Below, piece by piece: positions 16,952 through 25,110 of a DNA stretch of 34,808 bases. The notes beneath the pieces are model-generated. The model saw nothing but the letters and a program-made list of their open reading frames with translations. It ran no database searches and was not told where the DNA came from. This stretch comes from Halococcus salifodinae DSM 8989. GTDB taxonomy: Archaea; Halobacteriota; Halobacteria; Halobacteriales; Halococcaceae. Position numbers and translations under genes: made by a program. The DNA is taken from positions 237,089-271,896 of the forward strand of contig NZ_AOME01000070.1 in assembly GCF_000336935.1 (NCBI RefSeq), written 5' to 3'. The first letter of the stretch is position 1, and every line of letters begins with the position of its first letter.

Positions 16952-18352
16952 TCACCAGAGGTAGCCGCCGACGAGCTGCATCAGGAGCGACTGCCCGAAC
17001 ACCGCCGCGGCGAGCAGCCACCGCTCGCGCTCGTCAGGGCCGATCCGCTTCACCGCGGCCGCAACCGGCAGCAGCAAGAACGGGTAGAGATACATCGCGC
17101 CGCGAGCGGTCTCGCCGGTGTGATAGACCCCCGCCGCGAGCAGCGCGGCGAACGACCCGACGGCGACCCCGACGATCAGCATGGGTTCGCGCTCGGGTGC
17201 GTTCGCGGGGAGCCACCCGGCGCGACCGAGTACGTCACGCCGGAGCGCCCGCGCGCCACGGATCGCGAGCAGGCAAAGAAAGGGTGTGAAAAAGAGCGCG
17301 ATCTCGGCGACGTCCTCCAGCCGGGTGTAGACGTACCACGCCGGTTTGGCCGTGAGCAGGAATCCCCCGGGGTTTTGCTGGTTCGAGGCGAGCAGAAACG
17401 AGTCGAGGTAGTTGTAGCCGAGCGCGATGTCGACGAACAGGTAGAATCCGACGAGGCCGATCAGGATCGCCACGAACGGGACGCGCTTCTCGCGGCGGTG
17501 GATGGCGATGGCGGCCAACACGGGCACGAGAAAGACGGACAGGAACATCTGGAACGACACCACGAGCAAACACGCGAACGTTCCGAGGGTCGCGAGCCAC
17601 GACTCGCGGGTGAAGAAGTACACGGCACCCAGCATGAGCGTGGCGATGATCGCGTCGAGCGAGGCGAGATAGTAGATCTGGACCGCGGGCAGGAGGACGA
17701 ACAGGACGGTGACGTACCGCGCGACGTCGCGCTCGTAGTACGTCCCGACGAGACGGTAGAGGAGGACGGCGGAGGTCGGCAGCGAGACGAGCGCGATGGC
17801 GGCCGAAATGAGCGCGCGCGAGCCGAAAACCCGGTCGAGCAGCGTGAACGTGAGCACCGATCCCGGCGGGTGCGTGCGCGCGTGGACGACGTACGAAAGC
17901 TGGTTCGCCTCGTACATCTGGATGAACGCGAGCGGGTCGGTGATCCCGGGTGCCATCTGATAGTATCCCTCGCGGGTGGCGAGCGGCGCGACGAATCCGT
18001 GGTCGAACCCGTGGATGAGGTTCGAGAGGCCGAGCAGGACGACGCCGGCCACGACGATCGGTGCGATTCCGGTGTCTCGTCGGCGGCAGTACGCACCGGC
18101 CAGCACGAACACCACGACCGCGGCAGCCGTCGCCCCGATCGCCCAGCCTGGCTGGAGGCGACCCAGCCGGACGGTGAAGATGCTGATCGGCCAGTAGGTG
18201 GGCGTTGCGCCCCGAATCTTCTCGATGAGTCCGCCGTTCGTCCACCGAACGATGACGTTCAGCGCGACGACCGACGTGAGTCCGATCCACCCGATCGCGA
18301 GGATCTCGCGCCCCGAGAACAGCGATTCCGACTCATCGACACTCCCGACCAT
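16952..18352 (-). CDS. Polytopic GT-C-like membrane glycosyltransferase
   Basis: A 466-residue integral membrane protein with about eleven to twelve predicted helices. The lumenal-type loop between early helices holds HGFDHG, a YEAN segment and ARTHPPGSVL; the THPPG motif is shared by PMT/ArnT-like (GT-C) glycosyltransferases and related membrane proteins. It probably transfers sugar from a lipid-linked donor, but donor and acceptor are unknown and no glycosylation genes adjoin it. The start at 18352 (MVGSVDESESLFSGREI) fits a TATA element (GATTAACC, about 18380-18387) 30 bases upstream. The frame extends to 18541 across repeat sequence, which I reject. Confidence 0.78.
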   Translation of the reverse strand: MVGSVDESESLFSGREILAIGWIGLTSVVALNVIVRWTNGGLIEKIRGATPTYWPISIFTVRLGRLQPGWAIGATAAAVVVFVLAGAYCRRRDTGIAPIVVAGVVLLGLSNLIHGFDHGFVAPLATREGYYQMAPGITDPLAFIQMYEANQLSYVVHARTHPPGSVLTFTLLDRVFGSRALISAAIALVSLPTSAVLLYRLVGTYYERDVARYVTVLFVLLPAVQIYYLASLDAIIATLMLGAVYFFTRESWLATLGTFACLLVVSFQMFLSVFLVPVLAAIAIHRREKRVPFVAILIGLVGFYLFVDIALGYNYLDSFLLASNQQNPGGFLLTAKPAWYVYTRLEDVAEIALFFTPFLCLLAIRGARALRRDVLGRAGWLPANAPEREPMLIVGVAVGSFAALLAAGVYHTGETARGAMYLYPFLLLPVAAAVKRIGPDERERWLLAAAVFGQSLLMQLVGGYLW

Positions 18353-18490
18353 CGACCGGCGGTGCGCGCGGGGGCGGTTAATCGCTTTCGTCCCACGATT
18401 CGCGCCTACGCGTGGATTCGCTTCCGGAATCGCTCGATGGGACTGCAATTCGATACGGATGTGAGGTGCTTCGTACTCGCACGGGACAAC

Positions 18491-18600
18491 TGAGAACCGC
18501 AGGCCACACCCTCCCCAACCGACTCCTTCGCTCGGCGGCACTCGCTACGCTCGTGCCGCTCTCGCTCAATCATCCCTCGCACGAGCGGGCGCGTCTCTGC
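18491..18600 (+). repeat. Dispersed intergenic repeat family A, copy 1
   Basis: It begins TGAGAACCGCAGGCCAC, continues CCCTCCCCAACCGACTCCTTCGCTCGG and reaches CATCCCTCGCACGAG at 18571. The same ordered blocks recur at 19712 and 24836. All three have a sharp left edge at TGAGA. Here a segment with GGCACTCGCTACGCTCGTGCC replaces the TCTTCGACCTCGCGTCACT block found in the other two. It occupies most of the 350-base gap between the two neighbouring genes. Confidence 0.85.
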
Positions 18601-18704
18601 ACCGCGACGCGCCCGCCGCGCGCCGACCGCTTCCGCCAGAGGTGGTGGGTCGAGGAGTCCACGGGCAAATCAACGCTTTTGCCGGTGGCCCGCCTCGCGG
18701 TGGT

Positions 18705-19634
18705 ATGCCGACTCCCCGACCGAGCACGTTCTCGATCGTCGCGCGCGATCCCGACCAGGATGCGGTGGGTGTCGCGGTCCAGTCGAAGTTCGTCAGCGTG
18801 GGCTCGGTGGTCCCGTTCGCGAGCGCCAACGCGGGCGCGATCGCGACCCAGAGCTTCGCGAACGTCGCCTACGGCCCCGACGGACTCGACCTGCTGCGTG
18901 AGGGCCACACCGCGAGCGAGGTCGTCGAACGACTGACCGAAGCCGACGACGACGCACCCGATCGCCAGGTGGGCGTCGTGGGCCAGGACGGCTCGATCGC
19001 GGCGTTCACCGGCGACGACTGCTTCGCGTACGCGGGCGACATCCAGGGCGAGGACTACACCGTGCAGGGCAACATCCTCGAAAACCCCGACACCCTCGAA
19101 GCGATGGCCGAGACCTACGAGACCACCGAGGGGGGTCTTCCCGAGAAACTCATCGCCGCGTTGCAGGCGGGCAACGAGGCCGGTGGCGACAAGCGCGGCG
19201 AGCAGAGCGCGGCGCTTTACGTCGTGAAACCCGAGGGCGGCTACGACGGCGGCAACGACCGCTGGATCGATGTCCGGGTCGACGACCACGAACACCCGAT
19301 CGACGAACTCGAACGCGTCTTCCGGCTCTACGACGTCACGCTTCTCGAACGCGAACCGCCAGCCGAAACGCGGAATTTGGAGGGCGAAACCGCAGAGGCG
19401 GTCGCAACAGCGCTCAACGAAGCGGGGTTCGATGGTGCGACAGCCGAGGAATCGTTCGGCGAGGCCGACCGCGAGGCGCTCGAAGCGTTCCGAGGGGCGA
19501 GCAACTTCGAGAACCACTCGCTCGACCTCATCGAGGATGCACTCGCACGCGGCTGGGACGACGCAGAGGGAGCGGGCGAGACGAGGCTCGTGAACGCAGT
19601 CTGGCACGGAATCTCGCGATTGGAGCGGGCGTGA
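18705..19634 (+). CDS. DUF1028 family protein (putative Ntn-type hydrolase)
   Basis: A 309-residue protein. The N-terminal 200 residues carry DUF1028 hallmarks: FSIVARDPDQDAVGVAVQSKF, VGSVVPFASANAGAIATQSFAN, YGPDGLDLLREG, and later the YTVQGNIL segment. The family is related in fold to Ntn hydrolases and is often annotated as a possible secreted or peptidoglycan-related hydrolase, but no signal peptide is present here, so a cytoplasmic role is more likely. The C-terminal 100 residues are helical and acidic. The start at 18705 is supported by a T-rich box about 26 bases upstream; the longer frame to 18642 runs into repeat sequence. Activity unproven. Confidence 0.87.
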   Translation: MPTPRPSTFSIVARDPDQDAVGVAVQSKFVSVGSVVPFASANAGAIATQSFANVAYGPDGLDLLREGHTASEVVERLTEADDDAPDRQVGVVGQDGSIAAFTGDDCFAYAGDIQGEDYTVQGNILENPDTLEAMAETYETTEGGLPEKLIAALQAGNEAGGDKRGEQSAALYVVKPEGGYDGGNDRWIDVRVDDHEHPIDELERVFRLYDVTLLEREPPAETRNLEGETAEAVATALNEAGFDGATAEESFGEADREALEAFRGASNFENHSLDLIEDALARGWDDAEGAGETRLVNAVWHGISRLERA

Positions 19635-19711
19635 TATCGGCCTGTGACAGCCAAACGATTGTCGTAGTATCCAGCGCGCAACCGACTCAGCCGCACCGAT
19701 CACGACTCAAG

Positions 19712-19900
19712 TGAGAGCCCGCAGGCCACTCCCTCCCCAACCGATTCGCTCCGCTCGGTCTTCGACCTCGCGTCACTCATCCCTCGCACGAGTCGCACGC
19801 CAAAGGCGTGCTCACGGGTCGTGCCTCCCCGTTCGCATCCACGGCCTTCCCTTCGATCGCGCCGCGCTTCGCTCCCGCGCGCCACCGCCCCCGACAAAAA
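19712..19900 (+). repeat. Dispersed intergenic repeat family A, copy 2
   Basis: It opens TGAGAGCCCGCAGGCCAC, followed by CCCTCCCCAACCGATTCGCT, GGTCTTCGACCTCGCGTCACT and CATCCCTCGCACGAGTCGCA. After the shared core (to about 19795) come GC-rich inverted repeats such as GCACGCC/GGCGTGC (loop AAA). An A-run at 19895-19900 marks the right side. The remainder of the 19635-19999 gap shows nothing else. Confidence 0.85.
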
Positions 19901-19999
19901 ACGGATCGCTGATCAACGGAGAGGGAACCCTCGCGGCGCGGGGCGGTTGACTGCGACCGACGGGTCAAGGTTCTTGACGTGCTCGCCCGTAGCCGGGGT

Positions 20000-20146
20000 A
20001 TGCGCTCCGAAGAGGAAATTCGCGACCAGTACGAGTTTCTCATGGAGGAGTTGGACGACGAGGAGATGAACCACGAGGGCGTCAGGCAGATGTTTACCTA
20101 CTACCGCCGCGCCCTTGGGTGGGCGCTCGAAGAGGAGCACATGTGA
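20000..20146 (+). CDS. Small conserved haloarchaeal protein (48 residues)
   Basis: A short ORF starting MRSEEEIRDQYEFLMEEL and ending RRALGWALEEEHM. It is highly charged, helical and has no Cys. Its composition is clearly protein-like and similar short proteins with MNHEGVRQMF and YYRRALGW segments occur in other haloarchaea, from memory. GGTTCTTGAC (about 19968-19977) lies about 27 bases before the ATG and could be its TATA box. The function is unknown. It precedes the structured non-coding locus. Confidence 0.75.
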   Translation: MRSEEEIRDQYEFLMEELDDEEMNHEGVRQMFTYYRRALGWALEEEHM

Positions 20147-20160
20147 GAACCGGCCGATAG

Positions 20161-20168
20161 CGTTAAGT
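20161..20168 (+). promoter_or_regulatory. Promoter-like box before the three-hairpin locus
   Basis: CGTTAAGT is a good haloarchaeal TATA box. A start about 27 bases later would fall at about 20190, exactly where the first hairpin begins. Confidence 0.5.
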
Positions 20169-20189
20169 GTGACTGACCGTTGGATATGA

Positions 20190-20290
20190 GTGACGCTTCG
20201 CTTGGAGGGCCGAAGCGTCAGCGGGGACCAATTCAGGGCGGCAAGCCGCCGACGCGGGCTTTTCTCCCGCGCCGGCTGCTTTCCCATGAT
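20190..20290 (+). ncRNA. Candidate structured small RNA (or IS200/605-type palindromic remnant)
   Basis: Three consecutive perfect hairpins: TGACGCTTCG/CGAAGCGTCA (20191-20220, 10 bp, 10-base loop), GGCGG/CCGCC with loop CAAG (20237-20250), and CGCGGG/CCCGCG with loop CTTTTCT (20253-20271). No coding frame is convincing across the 20147-20513 gap. A TATA-like box sits one promoter spacing upstream of the first stem, so an independent transcript is plausible. Tandem subterminal palindromes also occur at ends of IS200/IS605-type elements and their PATE derivatives, so a mobile-element remnant is the main alternative. The 3' end is not defined. Confidence 0.45.
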
Positions 20291-20513
20291 CCACGAAACA
20301 AAGTGACGACGCTCGGAATCGATCGTCACTGACATGAGCTCTCATTTCTCGTGGCGTTGATGCTGGTGAGCGATTGATACGACCGAACCCAGTGACGGAT
20401 GAAACCGCAGTAAATCGGACGTGGATCACCCATTGCTTGCGCTACCGTCGTTCCCGACGATGGACAGTTCCGATATACTTATGATAATCAAACACATACT
20501 GGCGAAACATCTC

Positions 20514-20789
20514 ATGCACGATCTCACCGGCTTTCAGCGCGACCTGTTGTACACCATCGCGGGCCAGGACGAACCACACGGACTCGCGGTCAAGGAGGAG
20601 CTCGAAGAGTACTACGAGTCCGAGATCCACCACGGGCGGCTGTATCCGAACCTCGATACGCTGGTCGAGAAGGGACTGGTCGAGAAGGGACAGCTCGACC
20701 GGCGGACCAACTACTACGATCTCACCCGCCGCGGCCGTCGCGAGATCGACGCTCGCCGCGAGTGGGAGTCACAGTACGTCGACGCCTGA
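20514..20789 (+). CDS. PadR-family winged-helix transcriptional regulator
   Basis: A 91-residue single-domain PadR protein. MHDLTGFQRDLLYTIAGQ, GLAVKEELEEYY and HHGRLYPNLDTLVEKGLVEKG followed by RTNYYDLTRRGRREI are the winged-helix motifs of the family. The frame extends to 20421, but homologues start at MHDLTGFQ, and GATATACTTATGATAAT (about 20472-20489) supplies a promoter 25-40 bases upstream. Small PadR proteins bind DNA as dimers. The target is unknown; the aminotransferase just downstream (60 bases) has its own promoter. Confidence 0.88.
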   Translation: MHDLTGFQRDLLYTIAGQDEPHGLAVKEELEEYYESEIHHGRLYPNLDTLVEKGLVEKGQLDRRTNYYDLTRRGRREIDARREWESQYVDA

Positions 20790-20816
20790 AGCAAGTATTG
20801 ACCGAACCACAACGAA

Positions 20817-20825
20817 TTAGTTAAG
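20817..20825 (+). promoter_or_regulatory. TATA box of the aminotransferase gene
   Basis: TTAGTTAAG is centred 28 bases before the ATG at 20849, indicating a leaderless transcript. Confidence 0.65.
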
Positions 20826-20848
20826 ACCCCGGCCCGTCCGACGGCTAC

Positions 20849-22177
20849 ATGGACCGTGATACTGCGGAGCCACGCGTCCGGGGGTTCCCGGGCGAGCGGG
20901 CCAAAGAGTGGGTCGATCGCCAGCACCGCGTCGCCGCGCCGAGCACTCACGTCTACGAGTTCGTCTGGGACCCGACCGCCCCCGCGGACGGCCCCTTTTG
21001 CACCGATGTCGACGGCAACGTCCTGATGGATTTCCCCTGCCACGTCGGGGCCGCGCCGCTCGGGTACAACAACCCGAAGATCATGGAGCCGATGGCGGAG
21101 TTCGATCTCGTGGACCCGCTGAAGATCGCGGGCCACGACTTTTATGTGGGGTCGGGGCCGGCCGACGATCCCGACTTCCCGGGGCCGGCAGGGCTGATGG
21201 AACGGCTGACCGAGATCACCGGCGAGTACGACATGGATCAGGTGTTTCTCTCGAACTCCGGCGCGGAGGCGGTCGAGAACGCGATCAAGATCTGCTACGA
21301 CGGCAGCGGGAGCTACGGCATCACCTTCGAGGGGGCGTTCCACGGCCGGACGCTCGGCGCGCTCTCGCTCAACCGCTCGAAGCAGGTGTACCGCCGCGAC
21401 TTCCCCGAGATTTCAGGGGTCCACGACGTGCCGTTCTGCCGCGATCGGACGTGTGACGCCGACACCTGCTCGTGTGGCTTCTTCGCTGGCGATACCTCAC
21501 AGCTCCGCCGAATGCTGAGCGAGGCCGCCGGCTCGGTCGCGGCAGAGGAGGTCGCCTACCTCATCATGGAGCCGATCCAGGGCGAAGGCGGGTATCACCC
21601 GCCGAGCGAGGCGTTCATGACCGAGGTCGCCGCGGTCTGTGAGGAGTACGACATCGCGCTCGTGGCCGACGAGATCCAGTCGGGGATGGGGCGCACAGGT
21701 GAATGGTGGGGCGCGGATCACTACCCCATCGAGCCCGACGTCATCACCGCAGCGAAAGGACTCCGGGTCGGGGCGACGATCTCGCGGTCGGACGTGTTCC
21801 CCGAGGAGGAAGGCCGGCTCTCCTCGACGTGGGGTGCTGGCGACATCCTCTCGTCGATGCAGGGCGCGCTCACGATCGACGCCATCCGGGAGCACGATCT
21901 CCTCGCGAACGCCACCGAACGCGGCCGCCAGTTCACCGAGCGCGTCGTCGACGCCGACCCCGAGCCGGTGATCGACGTGCGCGGGAAGGGCCTGATGCTG
22001 GCGCTCGAATTCGATACCCCGGAAGCCCGCGATGCCGCACTCGAACGCGCGTTCGAGCAAGGGTTGCTCACGCTGGCCTGTGGTCACAAGACGCTCCGGG
22101 TCCTCCCGCCGCTCGACGTCACCGAGCGCGAGATCGATCTCGGTGCGGACCTGCTGCTCGACGCGATCGAGGCGTAG
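20849..22177 (+). CDS. Class III (GabT/acetylornithine-type) aminotransferase
   Basis: A 442-residue PLP enzyme. LSNSGAEAVENAIK (135-147) is the cofactor-phosphate region, D274 lies in LVADEIQSGMGRTG, and K303 in TAAKGLR is the PLP Schiff-base lysine. The sequence is closest in feel to archaeal gabT/ornithine aminotransferase or amino-acid racemase-like members; the substrate cannot be fixed. An unusual insertion, CRDRTCDADTCSC (C197, C202, C207, C209), has the spacing of a metal-binding site. The enzyme follows the PadR gene but has its own leaderless promoter, and it is convergent with the small membrane protein gene (one base apart). Confidence 0.9.
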   Translation: MDRDTAEPRVRGFPGERAKEWVDRQHRVAAPSTHVYEFVWDPTAPADGPFCTDVDGNVLMDFPCHVGAAPLGYNNPKIMEPMAEFDLVDPLKIAGHDFYVGSGPADDPDFPGPAGLMERLTEITGEYDMDQVFLSNSGAEAVENAIKICYDGSGSYGITFEGAFHGRTLGALSLNRSKQVYRRDFPEISGVHDVPFCRDRTCDADTCSCGFFAGDTSQLRRMLSEAAGSVAAEEVAYLIMEPIQGEGGYHPPSEAFMTEVAAVCEEYDIALVADEIQSGMGRTGEWWGADHYPIEPDVITAAKGLRVGATISRSDVFPEEEGRLSSTWGAGDILSSMQGALTIDAIREHDLLANATERGRQFTERVVDADPEPVIDVRGKGLMLALEFDTPEARDAALERAFEQGLLTLACGHKTLRVLPPLDVTEREIDLGADLLLDAIEA

Positions 22178-22178
22178 C

Positions 22179-22586
22179 TCAGACGATATCGTTGTCTCGG
22201 AGCAGGTCCGCGAGGACGTGGACGTAGAGTACTGCGCCGGTCAGGATGCCGAGCCGCCGATCGATCAATCCTGTGAGCACGGTGAGGGGGCCAGCGATGA
22301 GGACGTGGCTCAGCAATCGGAGGTTCGCCATCCCGCCAGTTCCTTCGAACAGGTTCTTCTGATCGAAGAACACCCGTTTCGGGTTCCGGAGACAGTTCCG
22401 GGCGTGTCGCCAGTCGCCGACGCGGAGCCGTGCGAGCAGGAAATGATCGAGGTCGATCAGCACGCCGAGACCCAGGCCGTAGCCCGCGAGTGCTGCCCGC
22501 TGGCGCGAGGAGTATCGATCACCGAGCGCTGCGAGCATCCACCCGACGACCGGCAGACTGAGGAGGAAGTGTTCACCTGATTTCAT
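22179..22586 (-). CDS. Integral membrane protein, YdjM/DUF457-like
   Basis: A 135-residue membrane protein with about three to four hydrophobic helices. LIDLDHFLLARL and YVHVLADLLRD place Asp and His residues near the membrane, as in the YdjM (DUF457) family of predicted membrane-bound metal-dependent hydrolases. The match is weak, so the call is tentative. It follows cysS on the minus strand after 51 bases, and GTAGTATTCC (about 22605-22614) gives it a possible promoter of its own. Confidence 0.6.
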   Translation of the reverse strand: MKSGEHFLLSLPVVGWMLAALGDRYSSRQRAALAGYGLGLGVLIDLDHFLLARLRVGDWRHARNCLRNPKRVFFDQKNLFEGTGGMANLRLLSHVLIAGPLTVLTGLIDRRLGILTGAVLYVHVLADLLRDNDIV

Positions 22587-22637
22587 TCGTTCGCCCAGTC
22601 ACGCCGGAATACTACGGGTGTTTCGGTGTTTACTCGA

Positions 22638-24155
22638 TCACTCGACGTCTCCGACATCGAACCGGGGACCGTCGTCGGTGTCCTCGATCGTGACGCCGAG
22701 TGCTTCGAGCTCGGCCCGGAGATCGTCGGCTCGGTCGTAGTTGCCTGCCGCGCGCTCGGATTCACGGACGTCGAGCACGAGTTCGACAAGTTCGTCGGCG
22801 AGGCGGACCTCGCCGTCTCCACCACCTGTACCGTCCGCACCGCTGCCGCCGAACACGAGGCCGAGCACCTCGCCGCCGAGTTCCTCGAACGCCTCGATGG
22901 CTGCTTTGAGTCCGCGATAGTCGTACACCCCGTTCGCGTCGAGGTGGGTGTTGAGAGCGGTCGCGATTTCGGCGAGCGCCGACAGCGCCTCGCGGGTGTT
23001 GAAATCGTCGTCCATCGCGGTTTCGAACCTTTCTTTGGCGTCTACGACCGTCTCCCGTAGCTCTCCATCCTCGACTTTCGCCCGTGCGTCGGGGCCGTCG
23101 ATGGCTGCGACGGCGCGCTCGTGGGCGCGTTCGAGGCGCTCCCACCGGTCTACGGCCTCCTCGATGGTAGCGTCGCTGTAGGTCTGTCGTTGGCTGTACG
23201 ACGCTGAGAGCAGGAAGGTCCGCACGACGTTCGCGCCGAGCTCCGCGACCGCTTCCTCGACGGTGGCGTAGTTCCCCAGGCTCGAACTCATCTTCTCGTC
23301 GTCGGTTTCGAGCAGGCGGACGTGGAGCCAGTAGCGCGCGAACCGTTCCCCAGTGGCGGCCTCGCTCTGTGCGATCTCGTTTTCGTTGTGCGGGAACGCG
23401 ATGTCCTGGCCGGCGACGTGAATATCGAGGGTTTCGCCGAGGGTGGCCCTGCTCATCGCCGAGCATTCGATGTGCCACCCGGGACGACCCTCGCTCCACG
23501 GCGATTCCCACGTCTCGCCGCTCGCTTCGTCGATCGAATCGGCCTCCGCTGGCCGGTGATCGGCGAGATCTTCGGGCGGCACGGCCCCGGTCTTCCAGAG
23601 TGCGAAGTCCGCGGGGTGGCGCTTCTCGCTGCGCTCGTCGGGATCTCCCTGCTCTTCGAGCTCGTCGAGGTTCTGATTCGAGAGCTTACCGTACTCCTCG
23701 AATTCGGTGACGTCGAAGTACACTGAACCACCCGATTCGTAGGCATACCCCTTCTCGATCAGGGTCTCGACGAGATCGATGATCTCGGGGACGTGCTCGG
23801 AGACACGTGGGTAGACCTCCGCGCGCTTGAGATTGAGCGAGCGCATGTCACGGACGGTTTCGCGGATGAACGTTTGGGCGACTTCGTCCTCCGAGTCACC
23901 GCGCTCGTCGGCTCCGATCTGCGCGACGATCTTCTCGTTGACGTCGGTGAAGTTCTCGACGTGGCGGACGTCGTAGCCACGGGCGGAGAGCCAGCGGTCC
24001 ATCACGTCGGCGTGGACCCACAGGCGCGCGTGACCGAGGTGTGCCGGGTCGTACACCGTGAGCCCACAGACGTAGAGCAACACCGACTCGGGATCGGCTG
24101 GCTCGAACGGCTCTTTCTCCCCGGACAGCGTGTTCGTCACGCGCAGCGTCATCAC
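22638..24155 (-). CDS. cysS: Cysteinyl-tRNA synthetase
   Basis: A 505-residue class I aminoacyl-tRNA synthetase. The signature HLGH is at 39-42 and zinc ligands are C30, C231 (GWHIECSAMS), H256 and E260 (FPHNENE). KMSSS at 288-292 replaces the usual KMSKS, and the second His of the common HHENE motif is Asn here. The C-terminal part carries a short Gly-rich insertion (FGGSGADGTGGGDG) before the helical anticodon-binding region. AGGAGG sits a few bases upstream of the start; either of two consecutive Met codons could serve. It follows the gene at 24179 after 23 bases and is likely co-transcribed with it. Confidence 0.96.
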   Translation of the reverse strand: MMTLRVTNTLSGEKEPFEPADPESVLLYVCGLTVYDPAHLGHARLWVHADVMDRWLSARGYDVRHVENFTDVNEKIVAQIGADERGDSEDEVAQTFIRETVRDMRSLNLKRAEVYPRVSEHVPEIIDLVETLIEKGYAYESGGSVYFDVTEFEEYGKLSNQNLDELEEQGDPDERSEKRHPADFALWKTGAVPPEDLADHRPAEADSIDEASGETWESPWSEGRPGWHIECSAMSRATLGETLDIHVAGQDIAFPHNENEIAQSEAATGERFARYWLHVRLLETDDEKMSSSLGNYATVEEAVAELGANVVRTFLLSASYSQRQTYSDATIEEAVDRWERLERAHERAVAAIDGPDARAKVEDGELRETVVDAKERFETAMDDDFNTREALSALAEIATALNTHLDANGVYDYRGLKAAIEAFEELGGEVLGLVFGGSGADGTGGGDGEVRLADELVELVLDVRESERAAGNYDRADDLRAELEALGVTIEDTDDGPRFDVGDVE

Positions 24156-24178
24156 TCCCTCCTACGTGGGCCGGCGTT

Positions 24179-24703
24179 TCAATCCGTCGGAGTCCATACT
24201 TCTGGAACCGCAGACAGCGCGTCCTCGATGATTCGCACCGCATCGGGGCCGTCACGGCGCTCGACCGCCACGATCAATCCGTCCCCAGCGACGCCAGCCG
24301 CGGTGACATCGATATCCTCGACGGCGAGCCGATCGAGTACGGTCGCGAGCGCCCGGGCGTCGACCGTGCCGGTTGCGAGGACGCCCGTCAGCGAGCCGCC
24401 GTCGACGAGCTCGGTTCCACCGACCGCGAGCAGTGGGTCCTGCTCGTCGGCAGCACCGTTCCCGGCTTCGTCCTCACTCTCGACGCCGAGACCGCTCCGC
24501 ATCGTCACTCGTGCTTCGCGGGGCGCGGTCTCGTACTCGGGGAGGTCCTCGGCGTACCGCCGGAGCGCGGCTGTGACCGCGTCGGTCTCGCCCACGTCGA
24601 GAAAGTGGGCGGCAGCGGTGTAGTTCAGGATGCCGGCACGGAGTGCGTGATGGACGAACGGAGCCCGCCGGACGGCCGCGCGGGTGTCGGCTGCGAGCGA
24701 CAT
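24179..24703 (-). CDS. Conserved haloarchaeal protein upstream of cysS (DUF7523-like)
   Basis: A 174-residue protein. The N-terminal half (MSLAADTRAAVRRAPFVHHALRAG, NYTAAAHFLDVG, AALRRYAEDLP) looks like a helical, helix-turn-helix-like domain. The C-terminal half (DVTAAGVAGDGLIVAVERRDGPDAVRIIEDAL) has the beta-alpha-beta feel of an ACT-like fold. I recall a haloarchaeal family DUF7523 of this shape; the number is unverified. It is the first gene of the cysS transcript, with GAATTTTTCG (about 24731-24740) as likely TATA box. A regulatory role for amino-acid sensing is speculation from the fold. Confidence 0.75.
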   Translation of the reverse strand: MSLAADTRAAVRRAPFVHHALRAGILNYTAAAHFLDVGETDAVTAALRRYAEDLPEYETAPREARVTMRSGLGVESEDEAGNGAADEQDPLLAVGGTELVDGGSLTGVLATGTVDARALATVLDRLAVEDIDVTAAGVAGDGLIVAVERRDGPDAVRIIEDALSAVPEVWTPTD

Positions 24704-24835
24704 GTCTCAACCGAGAACGGGGGTCACGAAAAATTCGACGAACCGCGAGTCACGACTGTACTCACGAGGGATGTCGATAGCTCGCAAAAAATCGTCGAAG
24801 TACACGACTCGCCGAACCGCGAACCGCGGTGCAAA

Positions 24836-25010
24836 TGAGAGACCGCAGGCCACACCCTCCCCAGCCGACTCCTTCGCTCGGTCTTCGACCTCGCGTCACT
24901 CATCCCTCGCGCGAGTCGCGCCTCCGGCGTCTGCTCGCGGGCGATTCGCGCCCGCTCGCACGGCCTGCGGGACCGAAGGTCCCGCACTGCTCCCGCACGC
25001 CGACCGCAAC
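24836..25010 (+). repeat. Dispersed intergenic repeat family A, copy 3
   Basis: It opens TGAGAGACCGCAGGCCAC, then CCCTCCCCAGCCGACTCCTTCGCT, GGTCTTCGACCTCGCGTCACT and CATCCCTCGCGCGAGTCGCG, matching copies 1 and 2 block by block. Further right are CGGCCTGCGGGACCGAAGGTCCCGCACTGCTCCCG (a hairpin, GCGGGACC/GGTCCCGC, loop GAA) and GCGGGCG/CGCCCGC; related pieces appear at about 28350-28450. It occupies the 24704-25110 gap; left of it only the promoter of the DUF7523-like gene is visible. Confidence 0.85.
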
Positions 25011-25110
25011 CATTCAACCCCGACAGCCGTCTCCAGACTCGTCGTTTCGACTCGCTGCTTTCCGGGAGACGAAGCCACTAAGCCCACCGCGTCCTTCGAC
25101 TCAGGTAACT

